The position numbers and the translations under genes are program-made. This document shows, piece after piece, positions 8,652 to 19,417 of a stretch of DNA of 64,000 bases. A model generated the notes under the pieces. It was not told the DNA's origin. It ran no database searches and was given only the letters and a program-made list of their open reading frames with translations. This stretch comes from an uncultured Pseudohongiella sp. (GTDB taxonomy: Bacteria > Pseudomonadota > Gammaproteobacteria > Pseudomonadales > Pseudohongiellaceae), in assembly GCA_951812715.1 (NCBI GenBank), contig OX638323.1:1116001-1180000 (forward strand). The letters are read 5' to 3'. Every line of letters begins with the position of its first letter. Positions within the stretch are counted from its first letter, which is position 1.

Positions 8652-9527
8652 ATGGAATTCGCGGAACATATCAGCAGTTCTCCCGGCCAGGTCTTTGCGG
8701 TCTACCTGATTTTCGGTCTGCTGGCCGGAAGCTTCGTCAATGTTGTGTCCTATCGGCTACCGATCATGCTCAATCGGCAATGGCAGATCGAAACCCGGCA
8801 CTTTCTCGGCCTGCTGCGGGATCCGCGAGACGCGGACGGCCGGCGTTTCAACCTGATGCTGCCCTGGTCCCATTGCCCGAATTGCAAACGCGACATCAAG
8901 CCCTGGGAAATGATCCCGGTATTCAGCTATCTGCTGCTGCTTGGCAAATGCGCGGGCTGCCAGCAACGGATTCCACCGCGCTACCCGTTGGTGGAACTGG
9001 CATGCGGGTTGCTGGCCGGATTGCTGGCGGTGATGTTCGACGCCGGCTGGCATAGCCTGGCGCTGCTGTTGTTCAGTTATATGCTGGTCACACTGGCGGT
9101 AATCGATTATGAAAACCAGTTGCTGCCGAACATTCTTACCTTACCGCTGCTCTGGCTCGGCTTGCTGTTGAACGCATTCTTCCCCGAACTGCTCGGCGTC
9201 GGCGCCGCGGATGCCGTCATCGGCGCGGCTGCCGGCTATCTCCTGCTCGGCGGCTTTCACTACGTCTATCGCCTGCTCACCGGCAAGGAAGGCATGGCGC
9301 AAGGCGATTTCAAACTGCTAGCCGCAATGTGCGCCTGGCTGGGCTGGATGGCGCTGCCATACATCGTGCTCATTTCCTCGGTAACCGGCGCCGTCTGGGG
9401 TCTGGCGCTGGTCATGGCCCGCGGCCGGTCCTGGTCGCAGCCCCTGCCGTTCGGCCCTTTTCTCGCTTTCGCGGGGTTCACCGTGCTGCTGGCGGGGCCG
9501 GAACGCCTGGCCGGCCTGCTCGGCTAA
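8652..9527 (+). CDS. pilD: Prepilin peptidase / N-methyltransferase PilD
   Basis: Inner-membrane aspartic protease that trims and N-methylates prepilins; the major pilin at 5427 is an obvious substrate. The start at 8652 gives 291 residues, typical of the family. The cytoplasmic zinc site CPNC...CAGC lies at about residues 76-100. The two catalytic aspartates are in IDYENQLLPN and in the GKEGMAQGD loop. Seven or eight hydrophobic segments are present. An ATG further upstream, inside pilC, is in frame but would break the membrane topology. Confidence 0.94.
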   Translation: MEFAEHISSSPGQVFAVYLIFGLLAGSFVNVVSYRLPIMLNRQWQIETRHFLGLLRDPRDADGRRFNLMLPWSHCPNCKRDIKPWEMIPVFSYLLLLGKCAGCQQRIPPRYPLVELACGLLAGLLAVMFDAGWHSLALLLFSYMLVTLAVIDYENQLLPNILTLPLLWLGLLLNAFFPELLGVGAADAVIGAAAGYLLLGGFHYVYRLLTGKEGMAQGDFKLLAAMCAWLGWMALPYIVLISSVTGAVWGLALVMARGRSWSQPLPFGPFLAFAGFTVLLAGPERLAGLLG

Positions 9528-9542
9528 AGGAAGCTTGAGACA

Positions 9543-10145
9543 GTGTTCACTGTAGGACTCACTGGAGGCGTCGGCAGCGGTAAAAGTACGGTTGCGCGCA
9601 TTTTTGCCGCCCTTGGCGTCGACATCATCGACGCGGATCTAATAGCGCGGGAAGTGGTCGAAGCGCCGAGCGACGCGCTTGACCTGATCACCGATCGCTA
9701 CGGTCAGGAAATTCTGACCGCAACCGGCGCGCTAGACCGCGCTCGTCTACGGGGGCTGATCTTCGCCGACAGCACCGAGCGCGTCTGGCTCGAAAACTTG
9801 CTGCACCCGCTCATCGACCAGCGTATCCGGCGCAATATCGCCGCCTGTGAAGCCACTTATTGCCTGCTCGTCTCGCCCCTGCTGCTGGAGACCTCGCAAC
9901 ATCGCCTGGTGGACCGGGTGCTGGTGGTGGATGTTTCCCGGCAATCCCAGTTACGGCGCGCGTTGTTGCGGGACCAGGGCGACCGTGCCACCATGGAAGC
10001 GATTATCGACGCTCAGGCAAGCCGTGAGCAGCGCCTGCGCGGCGCCGATGACATCATCGACAACGAAGGCGGCGAAAACGCGTTGGCCGCCCGCGTGCAA
10101 GGTCTGCATGGCCGTTATCTGGCAATGGCGGAAACCCATGAATGA
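9543..10145 (+). CDS. coaE: Dephospho-CoA kinase
   Basis: Catalyses the last step of coenzyme A synthesis: ATP-dependent phosphorylation of the ribose 3'-hydroxyl of dephospho-CoA. It has 200 residues. The P-loop GGVGSGKST comes at residues 8-16, and [10 protein letters not shown] is the substrate-binding segment. The start is GTG at 9543, 15 bases after pilD. Linkage of coaE to pilus genes and yacG is conserved in gammaproteobacteria. The stop overlaps the yacG start by eight bases. E. coli has zapD between coaE and yacG; here it is absent. Confidence 0.95.
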   Translation: MFTVGLTGGVGSGKSTVARIFAALGVDIIDADLIAREVVEAPSDALDLITDRYGQEILTATGALDRARLRGLIFADSTERVWLENLLHPLIDQRIRRNIAACEATYCLLVSPLLLETSQHRLVDRVLVVDVSRQSQLRRALLRDQGDRATMEAIIDAQASREQRLRGADDIIDNEGGENALAARVQGLHGRYLAMAETHE

Positions 10146-10338
10146 CGACGAACCCGTTTCGGTAAGCTGTCCCAATTGCGGCAAGGAAGTGCAATGGTCC
10201 GCCGACAGCGGTTTCCGGCCTTTCTGCGGCGAGCGCTGCCGGCTCATCGACCTCGGTGAATGGGCGGCGGAAAGATACCGGGTGCCGGGCGAGCCAAGCT
10301 CGCCGCCCGGCAAGCCAGATTCCGAACCCCTGCAATAA
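10138..10338 (+). CDS. yacG: DNA gyrase inhibitor YacG, zinc-binding
   Basis: Small protein of 66 residues with the family's four-cysteine zinc site (CPNCGKEV then CGERC) and the conserved [11 protein letters not shown] segment after it. YacG proteins are known to bind GyrB and restrain gyrase. The start at 10138 overlaps the coaE end (ATGAATGA). The gene converges on the Nudix/ThiE-like gene with only six bases between their stops, so no separate terminator fits there. Confidence 0.93.
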   Translation: MNDDEPVSVSCPNCGKEVQWSADSGFRPFCGERCRLIDLGEWAAERYRVPGEPSSPPGKPDSEPLQ

Positions 10339-10344
10339 TTGGTC

Positions 10345-11319
10345 TCAGCAGCCGAACTTGCCGATGCCGGCGACGCCGAAAGCGCCGTGAACTCGCGCCA
10401 GCCGCGCCTGGCCCGGATGCATCCCGCCAAGGGCGTATACCGGCAAGCTGATCTGGTCCGCCAGCCGCCTGAATCCGTTCCAGCCGAGCAATTCCCCAGC
10501 CTGGTACTTGCCAGTTGCGTGGACTGGCGACAGCAATGTCAAATCCGCGCCGAGCGATTCGGCCCGGCGCAGTTCCGCCAGCGAATGACAGGAAGCGCTG
10601 AACAGATGTTCCGCCGGAACCGGACGCGTTCGCAGCGCTGACAGCACGCGCGCGGAGGCATGAAAACCGCTGCCGGACCATTCCCGGCGATATTGTTGCG
10701 GCGCGTTGTTGAACAATAGTCGGGTCCGCGTCCCGGCGGCCAGTTCCAATGCCGCCTGGAACCAGTCCCGGTATCGGCCCGGGGGCAGCCGTGGCTGCCG
10801 TACCTGAACCAGTTCCCGGCCGCAATCGATCAGCTTCCGCATCAGTTGGAGAAACTCGCGCTTGCCGTTCGCCTCCGGCGTGATCGTTATCGTTGCCGGC
10901 AGGCGCAGCAATTCGACGATGCCGGCATTGGCGGCCGGGAAGTCCGCCGCCAGCAAGTCATGCCGCGCGCGCCAGGCGATCTGCTGCCCTTCCCTGCCCG
11001 CCGGCGCTCCGGCATGGCGGCTGACCAGGCGAACATCGAGCAGCACGTGCTTGTCGGCGTAACGATGTTCGACCCGGCACAGGGGGTGACTGGCCAGCAG
11101 CCGCAGACCGGTTTCTTCGTAGATCTCCCGGTGCAGCGCCTGCAACAGCGGCTCGCCGGGCTCGCGCTTGCCGCCGGGAAATTCCCACAAACCACCCTGA
11201 TGGCTGCGCGGATTGCGCAAGGCAACCAGCACTTCGTCCCGGTGGTTGAAAATCACGGCCACCATGACATGGACCGGAGAAGCCGCGGCCGGGGCCGGTT
11301 CAGGTGCGATATTCGGCAT
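10345..11319 (-). CDS. Nudix hydrolase fused to thiamine-phosphate-synthase-like domain (MutT/ThiE type)
   Basis: A 324-residue two-domain protein. Residues 15-145 form a MutT-like domain with an intact Nudix box (GGKREPGEP...REIYEETGL) expected to hydrolyse nucleotide diphosphate derivatives such as 8-oxo-dGTP. Residues 160-324 resemble a ThiE/TenI-type TIM barrel (LLFNNAP, GFHAS, LSPVHATGKY, YALGGM). The same fusion sits beside argJ in Pseudomonas. Its start overlaps the end of argJ by 20 bases, so it is probably the last gene of the secA-argJ transcript. Whether the barrel makes thiamine phosphate is unknown. Confidence 0.88.
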   Translation of the reverse strand: MPNIAPEPAPAAASPVHVMVAVIFNHRDEVLVALRNPRSHQGGLWEFPGGKREPGEPLLQALHREIYEETGLRLLASHPLCRVEHRYADKHVLLDVRLVSRHAGAPAGREGQQIAWRARHDLLAADFPAANAGIVELLRLPATITITPEANGKREFLQLMRKLIDCGRELVQVRQPRLPPGRYRDWFQAALELAAGTRTRLLFNNAPQQYRREWSGSGFHASARVLSALRTRPVPAEHLFSASCHSLAELRRAESLGADLTLLSPVHATGKYQAGELLGWNGFRRLADQISLPVYALGGMHPGQARLARVHGAFGVAGIGKFGC

Positions 11320-12523
11320 TGATGCGGACGTAGTCGTGGCTCAGATCGGAGGTCCAGACGGTTTCCATGCAATCGCCCCGGCCGAGGCGGATATCGATCT
11401 CGATATCGATTCCCGCCATGGCGGCGAGACCCGCCTCTTCGCAGTAGTCGGGATGGGGCTCGCCATTGGCGACAACGGGCGTGCCGCCGAGGGAAATGCG
11501 CAATCCCGCCAGATCGAGATCGGCCAGGCCGGCCCGGCCGGCGGCGGCGAGAATGCGCCCCCAGTTCGGGTCCGAAGCGAAACACGCCGTCTTCACCAGC
11601 GGCGATTCGGCTACCGCGTAGGCGACTTGCAGGCATTCAGCCGAACTGGCGCCTTCGCTGACGCGCACGATGACGAATTTACCGGCGCCTTCGGCGTCGC
11701 GGATAATCGCCTTAGCCAGCCCCTGGAACACTTGCGCCATCGCCGATCTGAACCTGTCCCGGGAATCGCCATCCAGATCGCCTAGCGCCGGGCCGGCGCC
11801 AGTGGCGGCAAGCACGCAGGCGTCATTGGTCGAAGTGTCGCCGTCGACGGTTATGCGATGGAAACTGTGCTCCACCTGCTCCCGCAATAGCGAATCGACC
11901 TCGGCGCGGCTCAATTTCGCATCGGTGAAAACGAATGCCAGCATGGTGGCCATGTCGGGACGGATCATGCCGGCGCCTTTGGCGATGCCGGCGATGCGCA
12001 CGGCGCAGCCGTCCAGCTCGAGTTCGGCGTAAGCGGTTTTCGGCCTGGTGTCGGTGGTGAGAATGCCCCTGGCCGCATCGGGCCAGGCGCCGGCGTCCAG
12101 CCGCGCCGCCAATTGCGGCAAGGCGCCGGTAATTCGCTCCACCGGTAACGCCTCGCCGATTACGCCGGTGGAAAACGGCAGCACCTGTTCGGTTTCCACG
12201 CCGCATTGCCGCGCCAGCGCGCGGCAACAAGCCAGCGCAGCCTGACGGCCCGCGGCGCCGGTTCCCGCATTGGCATTGCCGGCATTGATCAGCAAATAAC
12301 GCGGCCGGGCCGCGGCCAAATGCTCCCGGGCGATCTCCACCGGGGCGGCGCGGAATGCATTCCGCGTGAACACCGCGGCGGTTTCGCTGTCCGGCGCAAG
12401 CTCAACAGCAACCAGATCAAGCCGGTTGCGGTAACGGATGTTGGCGCGGGCCGCCGCCAGACGCACGCCGGGAACGGTTCTGATCGGCGCCGGCGGCTGG
12501 CCGCCGTCAACGGATTCGGCCAT
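11300..12523 (-). CDS. argJ: Bifunctional ornithine acetyltransferase / N-acetylglutamate synthase
   Basis: Recycles the acetyl group in arginine synthesis, moving it from N-acetylornithine to glutamate. The 407-residue length from the ATG at 12523 is typical. The self-cleavage site is in [16 protein letters not shown], where the Thr after Ala becomes the N-terminal nucleophile of the beta chain. The upstream in-frame extension lies over the secA end and is rejected. The gene overlaps secA by 17 bases and the Nudix/ThiE-like gene by 20. The secA-argJ order is as in Pseudomonas. Confidence 0.95.
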   Translation of the reverse strand: MAESVDGGQPPAPIRTVPGVRLAAARANIRYRNRLDLVAVELAPDSETAAVFTRNAFRAAPVEIAREHLAAARPRYLLINAGNANAGTGAAGRQAALACCRALARQCGVETEQVLPFSTGVIGEALPVERITGALPQLAARLDAGAWPDAARGILTTDTRPKTAYAELELDGCAVRIAGIAKGAGMIRPDMATMLAFVFTDAKLSRAEVDSLLREQVEHSFHRITVDGDTSTNDACVLAATGAGPALGDLDGDSRDRFRSAMAQVFQGLAKAIIRDAEGAGKFVIVRVSEGASSAECLQVAYAVAESPLVKTACFASDPNWGRILAAAGRAGLADLDLAGLRISLGGTPVVANGEPHPDYCEEAGLAAMAGIDIEIDIRLGRGDCMETVWTSDLSHDYVRINAEYRT

Positions 12524-15290
12524 GGCAGACCTTGTATTTTTTGCCGGAACCGCACGGGCAAGGCGCGTTGCGGCCGACCTTGGGCATTTCGCGGACAAAT
12601 GGCTGGGGCCGCGGCTGTTGCCGCGGCGTCGGCGGGGACTGCTGACCCGGCTCGGGCGGCTGCTGGCCCGCGGCCGCGCCGCCAAGAGCGGAAACGCTCT
12701 GGTGCTGAAAATTCATGCGCTCCCGCGCCGCTTCCTGCTGCCGGCGCCGCTCGATGGCGGCGGCTTCGTCTTCTTGCCGGATGGTTACCTGGCTCAGCAT
12801 CTTGACTACTTCGAACTGGAAATTGGAAAGCAGGTCCTGAAACAGGGAAAAAGCCTCGCGCTTGTATTCCTGACGCGGATTCTTGCCGCCGTAACTGCGC
12901 AGGAATATGCCCTGGCGCAGGTGATCCATGGTGGCCAGATGCTCCTTCCATAACGTGTCGAGAATCTGCAACATGATCTGCTTTTCGAACATGCGCATCT
13001 TGTCGCCGACCACCGTGCATTTGGCGGCGTACTCCTCGCCGAGAACCTTGTTGATCTTGTCCTTGAGTTGATGCTCATGCAGGGATTCGTCCTCATCCAG
13101 CCATTGCCGCACGGACAGGGTAGACCGAAACTCCGCTTCGATGGACTGCTCAAGCCCTTCGAGATCCCATTGTTCCGGAATGCTTTGCGGCGGCAGGAAC
13201 CGGCCGACGAGCTGTGCAACCACTTCTTCGCGCATGCCGTCGAGCATTTCGCTGACATCGTCGTTGCTCATCAACTCATTGCGCTGCCGGTAGATGATGG
13301 TGCGCTGGTCATTGGCGACATTGTCATACTCAAGCAATTGCTTTCTTATATCGAAATTGCGTCCTTCCACTTTACGCTGAGCCTTTTCGATGGAACGCGT
13401 GACCATCCCGGCCTCGATCGCCTCGCCGCGCTGCATGCCAAGCCGGCGCATGAAGTTTTTCACGCCTTCGCTCGCGAAAATCCGCATCAGATCGTCTTCC
13501 ATTGACAGGTAGAAGCGGGAATGGCCCGGGTCGCCCTGACGCCCGGCGCGGCCCCGGAGCTGGTTGTCGATACGCCGAGATTCGTGGCGTTCGGTGCCGA
13601 CGATATGCAAGCCACCGGCTTGCAAAACCTGATCGTGCCGCCCGCGCCATTCGTCCTTGATGCGCTTTAACCGCGCCTCGGACGGCGATTCGAGCGCTTC
13701 CACCTCGGCTTCCCATTTGCCGCCGAGCACGATGTCGGTGCCGCGGCCGGCCATATTGGTGGCGATGGTCACCGCGCCGGGCCGACCGGCCTGAGCGATG
13801 ATCTGCGCTTCCTTTTCGTGAAACTTGGCGTTGAGGACTTCGTGCTTGATTCCGTTATCGTCCAGGAATCGCGACAGCAGTTCCGAATTTTCGATGGACG
13901 CTGTGCCTACCAGGACCGGGGCGCCCTTTTTGCTGATTTTGGTGATATCCGCGACCACTGCTTCGAACTTCTCTTCCATGGTGAGATAAATGAGGTCATT
14001 TTCATCGGCCCGGATCATCGGCGCATTGGTCGGAATGACGATCACGTCGAGACCGTAGATCTGATTGAATTCAAAGGCTTCTGTATCCGCCGTGCCGGTC
14101 ATGCCAGCGAGCTTGCGATAAATGCGGAAATAGTTCTGGAAAGTGGTCGAAGCCAGGGTCTGGCTTTCGCTCTGGATCGGCAGCCGCTCCTTCGCTTCCA
14201 GCGCCTGGTGCAATCCTTCCGACAGGCGCCGGCCTTCCATGGTGCGGCCGGTATGTTCGTCGATCAGCACGATGCGCTGCTCCTGCACGATATATTGCAC
14301 ATCCTTCTGGAACAGGTGGTGGGCTTTCAAGGCGGCTTGCACGTGGTGCAGCAGGGTCAGATTGGTCGCCGCATAGAGCGACTCTCCCGGATTCAGCAAC
14401 TTGCGGTCCACCAGCAGCTTTTCGACGAAAGCATGGCCGGTTTCGGTGAGTTCCACCTGGCGAGTTTTCTCGTCCAGGGTGAAATGACCGCTTTCCTCGG
14501 CGACGAAATTTCGATCCATCATTTCCAGTTTGGACTTTTCCACCCGCTCGCCGCGCTGCAGCCGCGGAATCAGCTTGTTGATGTCCTGGTATAGCTGGGA
14601 ACTGTCTTCGGCGGCGCCGGAGATAATCAGCGGCGTGCGCGCCTCGTCGATGAGGATTGAGTCCACTTCGTCGACAATGGCGAAATTCAGCGGCTTCTGC
14701 ATGCGGTCTTCCAGCCGGAACGCCATGTTGTCGCGCAGGTAGTCGAAGCCGAATTCGTTGTTGGTGCCGTAAGTTATGGAGCAGCCATACGCGGCCTGCT
14801 TTTCCTCCACCGTGGTTCCGGCCTTGATCACGCCCACGGTCAGGCCGAGAAATTCGTAAATCGGCCGCATCCAGTTGGCGTCGCGTTCGGCCAGGTATTC
14901 GTTCACTGTAACGATGTGCACGCCCTCGCCGGAGAGCGCGTTCAGATAGGCCGGCAAAGTCGCCACCAGAGTCTTGCCTTCGCCGGTGCGCATCTCGGCG
15001 ATCGAACCCTTGTGCAATACGATGCCGCCGATCAGTTGCACGTCGAAATGGCGCATCCGCAAGGTGCGCTTGCTCGCTTCGCGCACGGAGGCAAACGCTT
15101 CCGGCAGCAGGTTTTCCAGAGTTTCCCCCTGTTGCAGCCGGGCGCGTAATTTTTCGGTTCCGGCGCGCAATTCCTGATCCGACTTGGCCTCGTATTCCGG
15201 CTCCAGCCGGTTGACCGCGGCAATGGACTTGCGCATGCGCTTCAGCTTGCGCGAATTGCTGCTGCCAAAGATCCTGCTGAGTAGTTTCAT
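12507..15290 (-). CDS. secA: Preprotein translocase ATPase SecA
   Basis: Motor that pushes unfolded preproteins through SecYEG. It has 927 residues from the ATG at 15290 (GGAAA upstream, standard [14 protein letters not shown] opening). Walker A is MRTGEGKT and the DEAD-type box is [12 protein letters not shown]. The second motor domain shows [10 protein letters not shown] and [13 protein letters not shown]. The C-terminal linker is Pro/Gln-rich and ends in the zinc-binding SEC-C motif ([13 protein letters not shown]). It follows lpxC as in E. coli, but the secM gene that separates them there is replaced by a repeat-filled gap. Confidence 0.97.
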   Translation of the reverse strand: MKLLSRIFGSSNSRKLKRMRKSIAAVNRLEPEYEAKSDQELRAGTEKLRARLQQGETLENLLPEAFASVREASKRTLRMRHFDVQLIGGIVLHKGSIAEMRTGEGKTLVATLPAYLNALSGEGVHIVTVNEYLAERDANWMRPIYEFLGLTVGVIKAGTTVEEKQAAYGCSITYGTNNEFGFDYLRDNMAFRLEDRMQKPLNFAIVDEVDSILIDEARTPLIISGAAEDSSQLYQDINKLIPRLQRGERVEKSKLEMMDRNFVAEESGHFTLDEKTRQVELTETGHAFVEKLLVDRKLLNPGESLYAATNLTLLHHVQAALKAHHLFQKDVQYIVQEQRIVLIDEHTGRTMEGRRLSEGLHQALEAKERLPIQSESQTLASTTFQNYFRIYRKLAGMTGTADTEAFEFNQIYGLDVIVIPTNAPMIRADENDLIYLTMEEKFEAVVADITKISKKGAPVLVGTASIENSELLSRFLDDNGIKHEVLNAKFHEKEAQIIAQAGRPGAVTIATNMAGRGTDIVLGGKWEAEVEALESPSEARLKRIKDEWRGRHDQVLQAGGLHIVGTERHESRRIDNQLRGRAGRQGDPGHSRFYLSMEDDLMRIFASEGVKNFMRRLGMQRGEAIEAGMVTRSIEKAQRKVEGRNFDIRKQLLEYDNVANDQRTIIYRQRNELMSNDDVSEMLDGMREEVVAQLVGRFLPPQSIPEQWDLEGLEQSIEAEFRSTLSVRQWLDEDESLHEHQLKDKINKVLGEEYAAKCTVVGDKMRMFEKQIMLQILDTLWKEHLATMDHLRQGIFLRSYGGKNPRQEYKREAFSLFQDLLSNFQFEVVKMLSQVTIRQEDEAAAIERRRQQEAARERMNFQHQSVSALGGAAAGQQPPEPGQQSPPTPRQQPRPQPFVREMPKVGRNAPCPCGSGKKYKVCHGRIR

Positions 15291-15410
15291 CTGGTTTCCG
15301 GGTTCAGTCGCGAAACGGCCCAAGCCGAACACGAAAAAAGAGGCCCCTGGCGGGACTGAGGCCGATTATAATCTGGAAGCGTCCTTAATTCAGTGTGAGG
15401 CCCGCTCGAC

Positions 15411-15713
15411 GCAGCTTCTCGCGGGCCGGACGACTCGCCATGAATGGCGAGGCTGGGGGTTGGCGAAACCAGCGATGTCGCGCCGTGGATGGCATGCGCG
15501 ATCCAATGGAATGCACGCGCCCGGCCGGCGCAGCCGACGAAAAGCGCGGTTTCTTGCGGGCCGAACGACTCGCCATGGGCGAGAACAAGCGTCAACCAAG
15601 CGCCAGCTTTGTGCGCGGGCCGAGCGCCACCGAACTGCGCTCGGTGGCCGGACCGGCGAGGCTGGGGGGTTGGCGAAACTAACGATGTACCGTCATGGAT
15701 AGCATGCGCGACC
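15411..15713. repeat. Dispersed intergenic repeat family I, one full and two partial copies
   Basis: The 441-base gap between secA and lpxC (15291-15731) contains no credible gene. A unit of about 94 bases at 15411-15504 includes GACTCGCCATGAATGGCGAG and GGGGGTTGGCGAAACCAGCG. Its first half recurs near 15545-15590 and its second half at 15646-15713. A related copy lies before yraN at 37808-37891. The short inverted stretch CTCGCCATgaATGGCGAG could form a hairpin. No transposase is seen. Confidence 0.75.
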
Positions 15714-15731
15714 CCGCCGGATCCGGTGGAC

Positions 15732-16643
15732 TCACGCGGCTAGCACGGGCCTGACATAGGAAATGGGCACATTTGCTTCCTTGTCGAAACGAACGACTTC
15801 CCAGGCGTCATCGGTCACTTCAAGCGTCCGCAATAACGCGTTGTTCAACGCGTGTCCAGACTTGTAACCCTTGAACTCGCCAATCAGACTGCTGCCAAGC
15901 AGGTAGAGATCGCCAATAGAGTCGAGAATCTTGTGTTTGACGAACTCGTCCTCGTAGCGAAGTCCATCCTCGTTCAACACCTTGTAATCGCCAACGGCGA
16001 TAGCGTTATCCATGCTCGCGCCGAGCGCGAGGTTGCGATTGCGCAATTCTTCGAACTCGTGCATGAAGCCAAAGGTGCGAGCGCGGGCTACTTCTTTCAC
16101 GAAGGAGGTACTGGAGAAATCCACCGTGGCGGATTTGGTGTATTTGCGATAAACCGGATGGTCGTAAAGCAGCGAGTAACTGACCTTGAATCCATCGAAG
16201 GGTTCAAGACTGACGAACTTGTCGCCCTGGCGCAGGCAGACCGGTTTCTTGATGCGGATAAAGCTTTTCCTGGCCTGCTGCTCCTCGATGCCGGCGGACT
16301 GGATCAGGAACACGAAAGGACCGGCGCTGCCGTCCATGATCGGAATCTCGGCGGCGTCCACCTCTATAATGGCGTTGTCGATGCCTAGGCCGCACAGGGC
16401 GGACATGAGATGTTCGATGGTGGCTATGCGAACGCCGTCCTTTACCAGCGTTGTCGAAAGCGTGGTGTCGCCGACATTGCCGGCGCGCGCGGCGATTTCG
16501 ACGATGGGGCTCAAATCCGTCCGCCGGAATACGATGCCTGAATTGACCTGCGCCGGCCGCAAGGTCAAACAGACCTTGTTGCCCGTATGCAGGCCCACGC
16601 CGGTGGCGCGAATCGAATTCTTCAGGGTTCGCTGCTTCAGCAT
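15732..16643 (-). CDS. lpxC: UDP-3-O-acyl-N-acetylglucosamine deacetylase
   Basis: Zinc-dependent committed step of lipid A synthesis, so the cell is a Gram-negative with lipid A. The 303-residue length matches E. coli LpxC (305). Zinc ligands are the His in [10 protein letters not shown] (about residue 78) and the His and Asp of [11 protein letters not shown] near residue 236. The substrate-binding ARTFGF segment is present. It is the last dcw-linked gene, 151 bases downstream of ftsZ. Confidence 0.97.
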   Translation of the reverse strand: MLKQRTLKNSIRATGVGLHTGNKVCLTLRPAQVNSGIVFRRTDLSPIVEIAARAGNVGDTTLSTTLVKDGVRIATIEHLMSALCGLGIDNAIIEVDAAEIPIMDGSAGPFVFLIQSAGIEEQQARKSFIRIKKPVCLRQGDKFVSLEPFDGFKVSYSLLYDHPVYRKYTKSATVDFSSTSFVKEVARARTFGFMHEFEELRNRNLALGASMDNAIAVGDYKVLNEDGLRYEDEFVKHKILDSIGDLYLLGSSLIGEFKGYKSGHALNNALLRTLEVTDDAWEVVRFDKEANVPISYVRPVLAA

Positions 16644-16794
16644 ACGATTGGAGCCCAGCTTCCAGAAGGGGAAATGCTACCAGACTATGCGCGACTACTA
16701 AAGAATCCGTTTAGCCGCATACGTCATTTTTTGTAGCAGCACTGCTTCCTCAGACCGGCGGAAATGAGAAAAGTTCTCAACCGTACGGCATTAA

Positions 16795-18066
16795 TCAGTC
16801 CACGTTCCAGCGCAGAAAAGCCGGAATATCCAGATAATCCAGATTGGCGGGACCGTCATTGGCGGCCTTTTTCGCGCTTGCCTGATCGATCGCGATCGGC
16901 TCGGCAGCCGAGCTGTCCCTGGACCGCGTCCCTGCCCGGCCACGCGAACCCTGGGCTCGTTCATGATCGCGGGCGCTTTCCCTTTCCTCCGCCGGCCGCC
17001 TTGCCGATCGCCGCGGTCCTTTCGCTTCCACTCCATGCGGCGCGGAGTCCAGCGCCTGATCCTCGTCTTCCTCCTGGAACGGCTTGCCGCGCAATCCGGT
17101 GGCAACAAGGGTGACCTGCACCTTGTCTCCCAGTTCCGGCTCAACGACCATGCCGGATATCAGCATGTCACCGTCAAGATCGCATACTTCCCGAGTCACA
17201 TCGCCAACCGCGGTCAGATCGCTCAGCGTCAGATGCTCACCGCCGGAAACATTGAGCAGAATGCCGCCGGAGCTGCTGATATCGACATTTTCCAGCAACG
17301 GACTGGAAATGGCCGCGCGCGCCGCGGCGCCCCCCGGATTGGGATCATCGCGCGAAGCGACGCCGGTTCCCATCATGGCCATCCCGCGCTTCGACATGAC
17401 GGTCTTCACATCGGCGAAATCGACATTGATGTGACCGGGCTTGGTAATAATATCGGAAATCCCCTTTACCGCGTCGTGCAGCACATCGTTGGCGGCCGCG
17501 AAAGCATTGACCACGGTGGTGTCCGGCGGCAGCACTTCAAGCAGCTTCGCATTGGGCACGATAATCAGCGAATCCACATTCTCGGCCAGATCGACAATGC
17601 CCTTTTCGGCCACCGCGATGCGTTTGTGCTGTTCGAACGGAAACGGGCGGTTGACTATGGCCACGGTCAGCAAGCCCATATCCCTGGCGACTTCGGCGAT
17701 TACCGGCGCGGCGCCGGTGCCGGTGCCGCCGCCCATGCCCGCGGCGATGAACACCATGTCCGCGCCTTGCAGAATTTCGCGGATCTGTTCCCGATCTTCC
17801 AGCGCCGCCGCGCGGCCCACTTCGGGATCCGCGCCCGCGCCGAGGCCGCGAGTAATCTTGCTGCCAAGCTGGATTTTATTGCTCACGCTGAGCAGACCGA
17901 GCGCCTGGGCGTCGGTGTTGGCGCAAACATAATCAACACCGGTAACTTTACGGTTGATCATGTGCTCCACTGCGTTGCCGCCCGCTCCGCCCACGCCGAC
18001 GACCTTGATGCTTGCCGCGCAAATCGGGCTTTCGAGAATCTCGAATGTCTCTGTTTTTTCTGGCAT
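16795..18066 (-). CDS. ftsZ: Cell division tubulin homologue FtsZ
   Basis: GTPase that polymerises into the division ring. At 423 residues it is slightly longer than E. coli FtsZ (383) because of a charged Arg/Ser/Glu-rich linker at about residues 330-400. The GTP-binding loop GMGGGTGTGAAP is near residue 110 and the catalytic T7 loop NVDFADVK near residue 210. The C-terminal peptide DYLDIPAFLRWN, which docks FtsA and ZipA, is intact. It follows ftsA after 85 bases. Confidence 0.97.
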   Translation of the reverse strand: MPEKTETFEILESPICAASIKVVGVGGAGGNAVEHMINRKVTGVDYVCANTDAQALGLLSVSNKIQLGSKITRGLGAGADPEVGRAAALEDREQIREILQGADMVFIAAGMGGGTGTGAAPVIAEVARDMGLLTVAIVNRPFPFEQHKRIAVAEKGIVDLAENVDSLIIVPNAKLLEVLPPDTTVVNAFAAANDVLHDAVKGISDIITKPGHINVDFADVKTVMSKRGMAMMGTGVASRDDPNPGGAAARAAISSPLLENVDISSSGGILLNVSGGEHLTLSDLTAVGDVTREVCDLDGDMLISGMVVEPELGDKVQVTLVATGLRGKPFQEEDEDQALDSAPHGVEAKGPRRSARRPAEERESARDHERAQGSRGRAGTRSRDSSAAEPIAIDQASAKKAANDGPANLDYLDIPAFLRWNVD

Positions 18067-18151
18067 TGCTAAACTCCTGGCTGCGGAACCGCGCGCAGCC
18101 TGCGCTTCTTTGACTCCTGCCGGCGCAGCCTTGCCGACAGGCTGCTGACAA

Positions 18152-19402
18152 TTACATGAATCGCCGAAAAAACTGCCGGGCGGAACCCAGCAAATCGGAC
18201 TTGGCCAGTTTTCCTTGCCGCTGCTCCGCCAAGCCGCCCCGCTCCTCGAAGTCCTTCAACCCGTACAGCAACAGGCCGACCCCGGTCGAGTAGATCGGAT
18301 TGCTAACTATATCGGCACGTCCCTTGACTTTCTGAGGCGTCCCAACCCGCACCGGTTCGTGAAAAACCTCCTCGGCCAATTCCACCGCGCCGAGCACTTT
18401 GCTTGAGCCTCCGGTTATGACAATGCCCGCCGCGAGCAAGTTCTTCATTCCGCTGCGTGCGAGTTCCGACTGCACCAGGGAAAACAGCTCTTCGTATCTG
18501 GGCTCCACCACTTCCGCCAGATTCTGCAGCGACAGCTCGCGCGGGGCGCGTTCGCCGACGCTGGGAACTTCGATGGTTTCTTCCGGTTTGGTCAATTGCA
18601 CCAGGGCGCTGGCGTGCCTGATCTTGAGTTCGTCGGCGTTTTGCCGGGGCGTGCGCAAGGCGGTCGCGATGTCGCTGGTTACCTGATCTCCCGCAACTGG
18701 AATAACGCCGGTGAATTGCAACGCGTCCTGGGTAAAGATGGCGATATCCGTAGTACCGCCGCCGATATCCACCAGGCATACGCCGAGTTCCTTTTCATCG
18801 GGGGTCAACACCGCTTCCGCGGATGCAAGTTGCTCCAGCACCAGTTGTTCGATATCGAGATTGCAGCGGCGAATGCACTTCTCGATATTCTGCATGGCAT
18901 TAACCGCGCAGGTAATCAGGTGCACCCTGGCTTCGAGCCGCACCCCGGACATGCCGAGCGGCTCCTTCACGCCATTCTGGGAATTGATAGTGTATTCCTG
19001 GGGCACTATGTGCAGAATACGTTCGTCCGAAGGAATCGCCACCGCCCGCGCCGAATCGATCACCCGATCGACGTCGGCCCTGGTCACCTCGCCGTCGCGG
19101 ATCGACACCGCGCCGCTGGAGTTCATGCTTTTGACATGGCTGCCGGCGATGCCCGCGTATACCGAAGTGATCTTGTAGCCGGTTTCTTCTTCCGCCGCCT
19201 CGATCGCGCGCTGAATCGACATTACGGTGGATTCGATATCCACCACGACGCCTTTTTTCAGTCCCAGCGACGGGTGGCTGCCCATGCCAACCACGTTCAA
19301 TTCGCCCTTGTCCGAAATTTCGCCCACCAGCGCCACCACCTTGGTGGTGCCTATATCCAGTCCGACGATGATGTTGCCGTTACTGCCCGATGTTTCATTC
19401 AT
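18152..19402 (-). CDS. ftsA: Cell division actin homologue FtsA
   Basis: Actin-fold ATPase that ties FtsZ filaments to the inner membrane and recruits later division proteins. The 416-residue length is normal. The phosphate-1 segment GLDIGTTKVVALVGE is at the N terminus, and VDIGGGTTDIAIF (phosphate-2) lies near residue 210. The last residues (SARQFFRRFM) form the amphipathic membrane-targeting helix. It is 15 bases downstream of ftsQ and 85 bases upstream of ftsZ. Confidence 0.97.
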   Translation of the reverse strand: MNETSGSNGNIIVGLDIGTTKVVALVGEISDKGELNVVGMGSHPSLGLKKGVVVDIESTVMSIQRAIEAAEEETGYKITSVYAGIAGSHVKSMNSSGAVSIRDGEVTRADVDRVIDSARAVAIPSDERILHIVPQEYTINSQNGVKEPLGMSGVRLEARVHLITCAVNAMQNIEKCIRRCNLDIEQLVLEQLASAEAVLTPDEKELGVCLVDIGGGTTDIAIFTQDALQFTGVIPVAGDQVTSDIATALRTPRQNADELKIRHASALVQLTKPEETIEVPSVGERAPRELSLQNLAEVVEPRYEELFSLVQSELARSGMKNLLAAGIVITGGSSKVLGAVELAEEVFHEPVRVGTPQKVKGRADIVSNPIYSTGVGLLLYGLKDFEERGGLAEQRQGKLAKSDLLGSARQFFRRFM

Positions 19403-19417
19403 TTCCGCAATCCCGTT

